Assembly: GCA_002713165.1 (NCBI GenBank)
Contig: PAVT01000041.1
Span: forward strand, 1-45,838
DNA length: 45,838 bases
From: Verrucomicrobiota bacterium
GTDB lineage: Bacteria > Bacteroidota > Bacteroidia > Flavobacteriales_E > Vicingaceae
Direction: 5' to 3'
Shown here one piece after another: positions 17,427 through 25,829 of this stretch. The position numbers were made by a program, and so were the translations under genes. Each line of letters starts with the position of its first letter. The first letter of the stretch is position 1. The notes below the pieces were generated by a model. The model saw nothing but the letters and a program-made list of their open reading frames with translations, searched no databases and was not told the origin of the DNA.

Positions 17427-18152
17427 ATGATGAAATCAACAATAAATTTATTTTCAGCAATCTTTTTTTCGGCGGTTAGTTTAACTAGCATAGCACAAGA
17501 AGGAAAGTATAAAAATGACGACTTCTCAATTAAAGAAGTAAGTGTAAAACACAATTCGGAACTAAAGCAAACCGTGTGGACAATTGAGGTGAAAGGCACA
17601 GCAGGAAAAACTACACCAACCAAAGTTGGTCAGTTAGATGGTGCTCCTGTTTTAGGATATGTATTTCCTACTAACCTAAAACCTACTGATGTAGGATTCA
17701 ATCAAACAGAAGGAATAGTTGCATTGGCTTTAACCTCACACCCTGACTTTGATGACACACCACTATGGGATGAGAACAGCGACAATGTCTTCGACAATGA
17801 TGGAATTGTTTGGCATCCTCATTGGGTAATTCTAACGGAAGACCAAAAAGTGAAAGGTGGTTTGGCGGTAAAGCAATTTAAAAAGGCAGATGAAACGGTT
17901 GTTCTTCCTCCTACCAACCCCGGTATGCCCATGTACATGGATTCTCCGGGTTATCCTGTAATCACTTCAAGTAAAACCATTACGGTCATTGTTCCTGACT
18001 ATAGAATAAACAATCAGATTAGTTTTAATTACGATGGCGTTACTGCTTTTATGAAAGTAAATACGAGTAAGGAAGACCTACCCATGTTAGGTGTTTATGA
18101 AGTATTTAGCATTGCTAGTGGAGATCTATCATTACCATATCAAGTTAAATAA
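17427..18152 (+). CDS. secreted protein of unknown function
   Basis: Signal peptide (NLFSAIFFSAVSLTSIAQ); Asp/His-rich HPDFDDTPLWDENSDNVFDNDGIVWHPHWVIL. Confidence 0.65.
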   Translation: MMKSTINLFSAIFFSAVSLTSIAQEGKYKNDDFSIKEVSVKHNSELKQTVWTIEVKGTAGKTTPTKVGQLDGAPVLGYVFPTNLKPTDVGFNQTEGIVALALTSHPDFDDTPLWDENSDNVFDNDGIVWHPHWVILTEDQKVKGGLAVKQFKKADETVVLPPTNPGMPMYMDSPGYPVITSSKTITVIVPDYRINNQISFNYDGVTAFMKVNTSKEDLPMLGVYEVFSIASGDLSLPYQVK

Positions 18153-18157
18153 GCAAG

Positions 18158-18415
18158 ATGAAAGTTTCAGTTTACGATACGTTTGTTCCTAAAGAAGACA
18201 ACACAGAAATGCATTTCGATATACTTGTTGAAGAAGGGACTTCAGTAGAGAAAGTATATCAGTACGGTAAAGCTTATTTGAAAGAAAAAAGTATAGCTGA
18301 TGTTGAGTTATCGACCAAAGAGTGTAAGTTTTGCCACATAGAAACTGCTCCTGAAAAGGTGCAGTTAGAAATAAAGAGCAAGGGCTTCTCAATAGTTGAA
18401 TTAGAGAACTGCTAA
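18158..18415 (+). CDS. DUF2024 family protein
   Basis: MKVSVYDTFVPKEDNTEMHFDILVEEG...CKFCHIE...GFSIVELENC. Confidence 0.75.
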   Translation: MKVSVYDTFVPKEDNTEMHFDILVEEGTSVEKVYQYGKAYLKEKSIADVELSTKECKFCHIETAPEKVQLEIKSKGFSIVELENC

Positions 18416-19038
18416 TGAGAAAATTAGAACTGCATTTTGATACAGAACTGCAAGGGAAGTTTGAGTTAAAAGAACTCAATCTTCTCCTTGTGTTTCAAGT
18501 GCATTGTCCCGGTTGTTTCTCCTATGCACTGCCATTGTTCAATAAATTGTTCATGAACTTTGAGTCAGAAAACATCTCCTTCTTAGCCCTTTCCACGGCG
18601 TTTGAAGACTTTGAGAAAAATACCATGCAAAACACTAAGAGTTTGGTAGAAAGTGGCACACTAATCGGAGAAACAAAGAAGTTTTTGAATCAACAAGGGT
18701 ATAAGAAATTACCCTATCAACTAGACTTCCCTATTGCTATGGATAAAATAGGATTAAATAATCCTGAAGAGCTAAGGAATGCAATTGAGAGAATTTGCTC
18801 TATCAATCCAAATTATAAGATATGGCCTGAATTTGAAAAGACTGCATTACAAGACAAAGTGAAATCCTACCTAAATTCATTGGATCAGATAGCCCTTACG
18901 TTTACCATAAATCAATTGAGAGGAACTCCTAGTCTTGTATTATTTAATTCTAACTATGAAATCCTGAGTGAATGGTTTGGTCATGTTTCGTATCAAGAGA
19001 TAGCTAGTAAAGTCAAGCAATTCAACAGATCAAGTTAA
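18415..19038 (+). CDS. thioredoxin-fold redox protein with CPGC active site
   Basis: LLLVFQVHCPGCFSYALPLFNKL; RGTPSLVLFNSNYEILSEWFGHV (TlpA/AhpC-like cis-Pro region). Confidence 0.72.
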   Translation: MRKLELHFDTELQGKFELKELNLLLVFQVHCPGCFSYALPLFNKLFMNFESENISFLALSTAFEDFEKNTMQNTKSLVESGTLIGETKKFLNQQGYKKLPYQLDFPIAMDKIGLNNPEELRNAIERICSINPNYKIWPEFEKTALQDKVKSYLNSLDQIALTFTINQLRGTPSLVLFNSNYEILSEWFGHVSYQEIASKVKQFNRSS

Positions 19039-19056
19039 ATAGAGTACTCTTATTAA

Positions 19057-19069
19057 TTAGGATTACTAA
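19057..19069. promoter_or_regulatory. putative MarR operator site C overlapping the marR promoter
   Basis: TTAGGATTACTAA (TTAG/CTAA arms) overlapping TAACTTTG -7 element at 19067-19074. Confidence 0.5.
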
Positions 19070-19101
19070 CTTTGTCACATCCTTATTGGGTAATTTTTAA
19101 A

Positions 19102-19707
19102 ATGAAGAATAGTAGTTTCAATCCGGATCAACAGCAGAAAGAAGTTTCAAGTAAGATTGTAACAGGACTTGAAAGAATCTCTGAGGTTTTCAAGGTACTG
19201 CTATGGGAAAAAGCAAAATTGGTTGGTCTAAGTCCTATACAGATTCAAATTCTGATTTTCATTGCCTACCATAAAGAAGCACTTTGTAACATTAGCCACC
19301 TTGCTAAAGAGTTTAACGTATCCAAGCCAACCATTAGCGATGCAATAAAAGTGTTGGTTAAAAAGGAATTACTGATTAAAGATTTCACTTCTTCTGATAG
19401 CCGAAGCTATAGCATTCGATTATCTTCATTGGGTGAAAAAATAGTTGAGGAAACTAACGATTTTGCCAATCCTCTAAAGACTCAAGTAGATAGTTTTAAT
19501 CAAAGTGAGCTAGAAGGGGTATTTAAGACCTTGAGTGAATTGATCTATAAACTCAACAAAGTGGGTATTTTAACAGTTCAAAGAACCTGTTTAAGCTGCA
19601 AGTATTACCAAAAGGATTACACTACGCACTACTGTAAATTGTTAGAAAAAGAATTGATGAGTCAAGACATTAGAATAGATTGTCCGGAACATGAAAAAGT
19701 ACATTAG
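19102..19707 (+). CDS. MarR-family winged-helix regulator with a C-terminal Cys-rich extension
   Basis: ISHLAKEFNVSKPTISDAIKVLVKKELLIKDFTSSDSRSYSIRLSSLGEK; tail CLSCKYYQKDYTTHYCKLL...RIDCPEH. Confidence 0.85.
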   Translation: MKNSSFNPDQQQKEVSSKIVTGLERISEVFKVLLWEKAKLVGLSPIQIQILIFIAYHKEALCNISHLAKEFNVSKPTISDAIKVLVKKELLIKDFTSSDSRSYSIRLSSLGEKIVEETNDFANPLKTQVDSFNQSELEGVFKTLSELIYKLNKVGILTVQRTCLSCKYYQKDYTTHYCKLLEKELMSQDIRIDCPEHEKVH

Positions 19708-19732
19708 CAGCAGAATCATACCTCATTAATTT

Positions 19733-20278
19733 ATGAGTACTAAAAATAACAAACAGAGGCTAAGAAACTCTTTCTTTGCTCAAAGAGATGCATACCCAAT
19801 CGTCTCAAAAAAACGAGACGATGCAGCTTTGAATGACCAACTTGTTCAGTTGATTGACCAATCGGAGTATCTGAGTGTGCACATTTTTCTACCCATGCGG
19901 AGCGAACCTAATCTATATCCATTTATTCAGCATCTGTTAGATCGAAAGATTAAAGTATCATGTCCTAAAAGTTTGGCGGGTGGAAAGATGGAAAACTACT
20001 ATTTGAGTTCAATCAATCAGGTAGCAAAAGGGATTTTCGGAACAACTTACCCTGCCAATGCAGAACGCTCTGAAGAGGCCTATGACCTGATTATAGTTCC
20101 CGGTCTTGCATACAGCAAACAGTTTGATCGGTTAGGCTACGGAGGAGGTTACTATGACCGCTTTTTGCAACAACAAAGCAAGGCTCTAAAAATTGCTCCT
20201 GCTTATTGCTTTCAATTGGTTGATTCTTTACCCTCAGAGGATCATGACATTAAAATGGATAAGTTGCTTACACCATAA
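19733..20278 (+). CDS. 5-formyltetrahydrofolate cyclo-ligase
   Basis: IIVPGLAYSKQFDRLGYGGGYYDRFL signature; C-terminal D-IKMDKLLTP. Confidence 0.9.
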   Translation: MSTKNNKQRLRNSFFAQRDAYPIVSKKRDDAALNDQLVQLIDQSEYLSVHIFLPMRSEPNLYPFIQHLLDRKIKVSCPKSLAGGKMENYYLSSINQVAKGIFGTTYPANAERSEEAYDLIIVPGLAYSKQFDRLGYGGGYYDRFLQQQSKALKIAPAYCFQLVDSLPSEDHDIKMDKLLTP

Positions 20279-20281
20279 GCA

Positions 20282-20884
20282 CTAAACATCTGTCAAAAGC
20301 TTATCAATCAGTTCTCTATTCTCACGAATAGCTGATAACTGTAAAACTTCTAAACGTGCTTTACCGAAATCTGTGAAAAAATGATGATTCTCCAAAAATT
20401 TCAAATTGCTCTTTAACCAATCTATTTCAGCAATTTCTATCTGTTCACAGCTTTCTATTTCTTTCAGTAAGTTATTGCTTCGCTCCCAATAGATGGAAGA
20501 GGCAATGTGTGTCAGGTCGCTATCACAAAGAATTTTTTCCAAGAGTGTTTTAGGGCTTTGCGGTATTTTGGTTGCCCGAATGCAAGCAGCAATTACTTCA
20601 ATATCTTCTTCCTCAAAACGATGCTTTCTTAAATAAGCTTCGGCTATCTTCACACTTTCTTCTTCATGGCCTGTCCTCATTCGTGTAAAGCCCGTATCGT
20701 GAAACCAAGCCGCAACCTGCACCAATTCTAATTCTTTATCCGTTAAACCTTCTTTCTCGCCGATATATGCCGTCGACATCACCACATGCTGTGTGTGCAT
20801 GAGGTTATGAAAATAGTAGACCTCCGGAATTTCATTGGTCAGCAATTCTGTAACATATTCTTCTATTTTTTGTAGTCTCGTCAT
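20282..20884 (-). CDS. HD-domain metal-dependent phosphohydrolase
   Basis: YYFHNLMHTQHVV...VAAWFHDTGF...GHEEESVKIAE...ILCDSDL HD motifs. Confidence 0.85.
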   Translation of the reverse strand: MTRLQKIEEYVTELLTNEIPEVYYFHNLMHTQHVVMSTAYIGEKEGLTDKELELVQVAAWFHDTGFTRMRTGHEEESVKIAEAYLRKHRFEEEDIEVIAACIRATKIPQSPKTLLEKILCDSDLTHIASSIYWERSNNLLKEIESCEQIEIAEIDWLKSNLKFLENHHFFTDFGKARLEVLQLSAIRENRELIDKLLTDV

Positions 20885-20941
20885 GATTCTTTTAAGTTAT
20901 CGTTCTAATATACGTATAACAAAAGCTACAGCCGTACTTCT

Positions 20942-21205
20942 TTACTCATCTTTTTGGATGTATTTGTAGATAATACTCTCTACTTTTTGACGTTCAGCTA
21001 AACCCACAAGTACACGGTTTATCTTCATGGTAAGCGAAGAACCTATCGGAAATGCAAAGCCATAACCCTGCTTAAAATACTCTGCTTTGCAGATGTACAA
21101 CTCATCTCCATTGTACTCTTTCAAAAAGTACAACAGTTGTGGACGATCATACACTACAGCATCTACTTCTTTAGCTTCCAATTTTTTCATGGCATCATCT
21201 AACCC
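20942..21205 (-). pseudogene. C-terminal remnant of an extracellular solute-binding protein (SBP_bac_3-like)
   Basis: GLDDAMKKLEAKEVDAVVYDRPQLLYFLKEY...YGFAFPIGSSLTMKINRVL matches an SBP C-terminal lobe; similarity extends a few codons upstream of the ORF-track ATG to an in-frame TAA, so the N-terminal part is missing. Confidence 0.65.
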
Positions 21206-21327
21206 TTAGGAGTTCGCTTATTGAAGCAATTTTTTAGAGTAGAATTAGAATAAGTTCTGTTGACTAATAAGTGAAATGTCTACCTTCAAAAAAGTTCGAA
21301 CTTTTGACTGCCACCCCGACAAACAAG

Positions 21328-21354
21328 AACCGCAGTTTTACTGCGGTTTTTTTA
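21328..21354. terminator. rho-independent terminator
   Basis: AACCGCAG-TTTTA-CTGCGGTT followed by T-run. Confidence 0.8.
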
Positions 21355-21355
21355 T

Positions 21356-22270
21356 TTATGGAGAAACAGCTCTGAAATCTCCACTCTGAAGCTGGAGCTG
21401 TTTTGAAGTGGTTAAGCTATTCGCTGTAAAATTAAACTTGCCTCTTACATCTTTCAACAATCGACTTACACTGTTGATTTTTATACTTCCTTGGGAAGCT
21501 TCAAAAAATTCATTATTGCGAATATCTCTCACTGTAATTGTAATGTTGGAAGTATCCAACAATCTTTCTCCTTTCTTAACTAAATCAGGAAAGGTCATCC
21601 TCACCTGATATGTACTGTCGTCAGTGGTTGATGTAATTACGTCAATTTGCTGATTGCCTTGAATGGTTTGTGTAAAATAACATTCAGAAGAACTGTAATT
21701 TACATTGTTGTTGATCCAATTCATAGTGCCTGTCGTTGGTGCCTCCAATACAACATCTGTAAATTCTCCTGAAAAAATATTGACCACCTTTTGTCCTGTA
21801 ACATTGCTCAAGGCGCCTGAAAAGGTTCCCGAAATTCGTGAAGCACTTGACAATCCACTGATTGTAATTCTGCCGTTGGAAGCATTTCCAGAATAGAACG
21901 TTCTGTAGTCTGTAAAGGTTGAATCGGGCAAATAGTCAATTGAATTGAATAAAGGATTTGATCTCACAAAATAAGATGCTGGAGTATTGTTTTCAGTTGA
22001 TAAAATCAGTTTACCTTGATTTGTATATGCCTCGATGGTAACAGATTTGCCAAATAAAAAGTTATCTTCAATGATTCCTCTTATGGCCAAAGCATCGAAT
22101 GGTTTACCATTGATGTTCGCAAACAATGAGGCCGGCCGATTAGTTCTACCTTCAAATCCTTCTTGTAAAGGCAATGCTTGCTTATTGACTGCTAAGGTTT
22201 CTTCTTTTTGGCAGCCAATAAAAAAAAGCGTTATAGTGAGCAGACTCAAAAAATAATTCAATGGTTTCAT
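21356..22270 (-). CDS. lipoprotein, DUF6252-like
   Basis: MKPLNYFLSLLTITLFFIGCQKEE lipobox; FANINGKPFDALAI...ITISGLSSASRISGTFSG. Confidence 0.6.
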   Translation of the reverse strand: MKPLNYFLSLLTITLFFIGCQKEETLAVNKQALPLQEGFEGRTNRPASLFANINGKPFDALAIRGIIEDNFLFGKSVTIEAYTNQGKLILSTENNTPASYFVRSNPLFNSIDYLPDSTFTDYRTFYSGNASNGRITISGLSSASRISGTFSGALSNVTGQKVVNIFSGEFTDVVLEAPTTGTMNWINNNVNYSSSECYFTQTIQGNQQIDVITSTTDDSTYQVRMTFPDLVKKGERLLDTSNITITVRDIRNNEFFEASQGSIKINSVSRLLKDVRGKFNFTANSLTTSKQLQLQSGDFRAVSP

Positions 22271-22318
22271 GACTTATGTTAAGCAGGGTTAAAATTAAGC
22301 AATTGCGTTTAATGTGCT

Positions 22319-23857
22319 CTAACTGGCCCATCCCTCTCTATCAAGGCTTCTAAATTGTATCGCTTCTGCCAAATGTTGTGGCTGGATCATAGAGGTTTCT
22401 TCCAAGTCGGCAATTGTTCTTGCTACTTTTAAAATACGGTCATATGCCCTAGCTGAAAGGCCCAACTTTTCCATGGCGTTTTTCAAGATCATGTGGCCTT
22501 CATCATTGATTTGACACACTTGCCTTAGTTGCTTTGCATCCATTGATGCATTTGTAATGACTTCCTCAGTTTGGTTGAACCGCTTTTCTTGAATTAGCCT
22601 AGCTTTTTCTACCCTTGTGCGAATAGACGAACTACTTTCTGCCAATCGATTTTCGGAAAGCTTTTCAAAATCAACTGGAGTTACCTCAACATGCAAATCA
22701 ATCCTGTCCAACAAGGGTCCTGAAATTTTATTCAAATACCTATGAACCATGCCAGGAGCGCACATACATTCCTTTTCAGGATGATTGTAATACCCACAGG
22801 GACATGGATTCATTGAAGCCACTAGCATAAAAGAGGCTGGATAATCTACAGTAAATTTCGCACGTGATATGGTCACTTTTCTTTCTTCCATTGGTTGCCG
22901 CATCACCTCAAGCACTGAACGCTTGAACTCTGGCAATTCATCCAAAAAGAGGACTCCATGATGCGCTAGTGAAATTTCTCCAGGTTGAGGATATCCTCCT
23001 CCTCCAACTAAAGCCACATCAGAGATGGTATGATGCGGTGAACGAAAAGGACGGTGTGCAATTAAAGAAGTGTCCTTGCTCATTTTACCTGCAACAGAAT
23101 GAATTTTGGTTGTCTCCAAGGCTTCATGCAAACTAAGTGGTGGCAGTATAGTTGGCAATCTTTTGGCCAACATCGTTTTCCCAGCTCCAGGCGGTCCAAT
23201 CAATATAACATTATGTCCTCCAGCAGCGGCAATTTCAAGTGCTCTTTTTATATTTTCTTGACCCTTAACATCCTCAAAGTCTATTTTGCTGTGATTTAAT
23301 TGTTGAACGAAATTCTTACGTGTATCCATCTTTAATTGCGGAATTCTTTTTTTGCCTTCTACATGATCAATAAGCTCCTTGATGTTGCCTACTCCATAAA
23401 CCTCTAAATCGTTAACTATAGCAGCCTCTGCAGCATTCTGTGTGGGGAGAAAAAACCCCTTGAATCCTTCCTTTCTAGCCTGTATGGCTATGGGAAGCGC
23501 TCCGCGAATGGGCTGCAAGCTTCCATCCAAGCTCAATTCTCCCATGATTAGGTAGCGGTCAATTTCGATTGCTTGAATTTGAGCGGATGCAGCAAGTATT
23601 CCTATTGCGATGGTCAAGTCATAGGAGGATCCTTCTTTTCGAATGTCTGCAGGCGCCATGTTAATCACAACTTTTTTGCCTGGAATTTTATATCCAAATT
23701 GCCTTAAGGCAGAATCTACCCTTTGTTGACTTTCCTTCACAGCATTGTCCGGCAAACCTACTAAATGAAAGTTGATCCCTTGACTAACACTTACCTCTAC
23801 TGTAATCGTTAAGGCATTTACCCCTACCAATGCACTTCCGTATGTTTTAACCAGCAT
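22319..23857 (-). CDS. comM: YifB/ComM family Mg-chelatase-like AAA+ ATPase
   Basis: [67 protein letters not shown]. Confidence 0.95.
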   Translation of the reverse strand: MLVKTYGSALVGVNALTITVEVSVSQGINFHLVGLPDNAVKESQQRVDSALRQFGYKIPGKKVVINMAPADIRKEGSSYDLTIAIGILAASAQIQAIEIDRYLIMGELSLDGSLQPIRGALPIAIQARKEGFKGFFLPTQNAAEAAIVNDLEVYGVGNIKELIDHVEGKKRIPQLKMDTRKNFVQQLNHSKIDFEDVKGQENIKRALEIAAAGGHNVILIGPPGAGKTMLAKRLPTILPPLSLHEALETTKIHSVAGKMSKDTSLIAHRPFRSPHHTISDVALVGGGGYPQPGEISLAHHGVLFLDELPEFKRSVLEVMRQPMEERKVTISRAKFTVDYPASFMLVASMNPCPCGYYNHPEKECMCAPGMVHRYLNKISGPLLDRIDLHVEVTPVDFEKLSENRLAESSSSIRTRVEKARLIQEKRFNQTEEVITNASMDAKQLRQVCQINDEGHMILKNAMEKLGLSARAYDRILKVARTIADLEETSMIQPQHLAEAIQFRSLDREGWAS

Positions 23858-23901
23858 TTCTTTCGATGAATTTCAATAACTTAGTGGAAAGATAAGATAA
23901 A

Positions 23902-24696
23902 ATGAAGTTTCAAAAAAAGGCTTCACTACTGATATTGAATTTTTTATGGCTTTTTGCGATTCCAATGATGTCGCAGCAAATGCATTTATTCCGTACAGTA
24001 TATTATCCTGCAGAACCTTACGGCGGCCTTGAGGAATTGGAATTGTTGGTGAAACAAGAAGTTGTATATCCAAACACCCTTTTGGAATCTGGCGAAGATG
24101 GAGAAGTTTTTATCACTTTTATTGTTGACTACCAGGGCAATGTGCAATTCAAACACATAGAAGACCATGGAGACAGCTTATTTCGAGCAGAAGCATCGAG
24201 AATTTTTGATCGAATACTTTGGGAAAAGGACCCTAGTAGAAATCAATCGGGTTTGGGTTATGAAAAATTAAAAATCGCTTTCAATGCCAGAAAATATGAA
24301 AAGTTAGTAAAGAAAAGAGGGTATAGCGCATTGCCTAAGGAGCTTAGTAACAACATAACCTCTGGCAAATACTATACGATAAACCAGGTAGATGAGGCTC
24401 CTCAAACAAAAGAAGGAAATTCAATCAATGCATTTGTACAAAACAACATTAAATATCCTGCCATCGCCTACCAGAGGGGAATTTCTGGACGAGTCACTGC
24501 GGAATTCATCGTTGAACCTTATGGAAAAATTTCGAATTTCAAAATTGTAGAATCACTGCCGGGAGGATGTGATGCTGAAACCAGAAGATTGATGCGTATG
24601 ATTGAATGGGCACCAGGAAAGATTAATGGAAAAGCTGTAAGAACCTTATATAGGTACCAATTGAACTTTGTGCATCCTGGTGGCACAGTGCGCTAA
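23902..24696 (+). CDS. protein with two TonB C-terminal-like domains (energy-transducer-like)
   Basis: Two modules: VYPNTLLESGEDGEVFITFIVDYQGNV... and IKYPAIAYQRGISGRVTAEFIVEPYGKISNFKIVESLPGGCDAETRRLM. Confidence 0.8.
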   Translation: MKFQKKASLLILNFLWLFAIPMMSQQMHLFRTVYYPAEPYGGLEELELLVKQEVVYPNTLLESGEDGEVFITFIVDYQGNVQFKHIEDHGDSLFRAEASRIFDRILWEKDPSRNQSGLGYEKLKIAFNARKYEKLVKKRGYSALPKELSNNITSGKYYTINQVDEAPQTKEGNSINAFVQNNIKYPAIAYQRGISGRVTAEFIVEPYGKISNFKIVESLPGGCDAETRRLMRMIEWAPGKINGKAVRTLYRYQLNFVHPGGTVR

Positions 24697-24699
24697 GCA

Positions 24700-25275
24700 T
24701 TAATTAACCTTTTCTTCGATCATTTGAATTAAACTATGAATGATCTTAATGTGTATTTCCTGAGCACGATCTGCATAATTAGAATAAGGCGCCCTTATTT
24801 CGAGGTCACATTTATTTTCCATTTCTCCACCGGATTTTCCGGTGAGTCCAACTACATACATGCCTCTCTTTTTAGCAGCATCTATGGCCTCAAGAATATT
24901 GGGAGAATTGCCGGAGGTGCTGATGGCTAATAGTACATCTCCTTCATTTCCAATAGCCTCTATGTACCTCGAAAATACATACCTGAAACCATAATCGTTT
25001 CCAACGCAACTCATGTGTGAGGGATCTGAAATTGAAATGGCTGCCAATGCTTTGCGGTCCTCTCTATAGCGACCACTTAACTCTTCTGCAAAATGCATAG
25101 CATCACACATCGAACCGCCATTTCCACATGAGATTATCTTATTTCCTCGCTTTAGAGATTTTGCCATTTCATCCCCTGCTTCTGCAATCTTTCTTAGTTT
25201 CTCTTCATCGCTCATAAACGTCTTTAAGATTCTTTCCGCTTCCTCCAGATTTTCTTTTATGGTGCTTGTATTCAT
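24700..25275 (-). CDS. gmhA: D-sedoheptulose-7-phosphate isomerase (SIS domain)
   Basis: GNKIISCGNGGSMCDAMHFAEELSGRY; LLAISTSGNSPNILEAIDAAKKRG; E-HIKIIHSLIQMIE. Confidence 0.92.
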   Translation of the reverse strand: MNTSTIKENLEEAERILKTFMSDEEKLRKIAEAGDEMAKSLKRGNKIISCGNGGSMCDAMHFAEELSGRYREDRKALAAISISDPSHMSCVGNDYGFRYVFSRYIEAIGNEGDVLLAISTSGNSPNILEAIDAAKKRGMYVVGLTGKSGGEMENKCDLEIRAPYSNYADRAQEIHIKIIHSLIQMIEEKVN

Positions 25276-25353
25276 ATATCTATCTTTTTAAAGGTCAAAC
25301 TCCTTGCAATTCTATATGCAAGCAGTATTTTTACGCCAATTAAAACAACTACA

Positions 25354-25785
25354 ATGAAAAAAATTATTCTATCTACTTGTCTTTACATTGGCAGCAGCAT
25401 GCTACTTGCTCAGGACAATTCTACTTGTTATCAAAAATATGTGAAAGTTTTTGAAGTTAGAGGTGCAAATGAAATTAGTGATGGCTTGCATGAAAATGTG
25501 GTAATTACAATACGAAAAGGAAGTTTCGCCGATTGTTTTGTTGGAAGGGCAAAAGTAAAAGACGGCTACATCGACACGAAGACTTTACAAATGAGTTTTA
25601 TTGATGAAACATTCGAACCTTTTAGAAGGTCCTATAAATATGATGAGCCTGTTACCATTGTCAATGGAATCTCTAAGACACTCGTTACTAATGACGAGGA
25701 GTTAGTAAACATATTATTTGTAGATGCCATAAAGCCTAAGAAAAAAGCATACAAGAGGGCTCCAGAGCCGGAATTTGAATTGTAG
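25354..25785 (+). CDS. hypothetical secreted protein
   Basis: Signal peptide MKKIILSTCLYIGSSMLLAQ; no recognised domain. Confidence 0.6.
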   Translation: MKKIILSTCLYIGSSMLLAQDNSTCYQKYVKVFEVRGANEISDGLHENVVITIRKGSFADCFVGRAKVKDGYIDTKTLQMSFIDETFEPFRRSYKYDEPVTIVNGISKTLVTNDEELVNILFVDAIKPKKKAYKRAPEPEFEL

Positions 25786-25801
25786 ATTTCTATAAAAAAA
25801 A

Positions 25802-25824
25802 AGCCTCGAAACAATTTCGAGGCT
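25802..25824. terminator. bidirectional terminator between convergent genes
   Basis: AGCCTCGAAA-CAA-TTTCGAGGCT flanked by A/T runs. Confidence 0.85.
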
Positions 25825-25829
25825 CTTAT

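Noticed and set aside
21287-21322. Intact tRNA gene
   Set aside because: Only a 3'-end-like segment is present. T-stem pairing is irregular and no D-arm or anticodon arm is readable upstream.
25306-25325. CTTGCA-N8-TGCAAG dyad in the gmhA upstream region
   Set aside because: Short arms in an AT-rich divergent intergenic region, no second copy seen; insufficient to call an operator.
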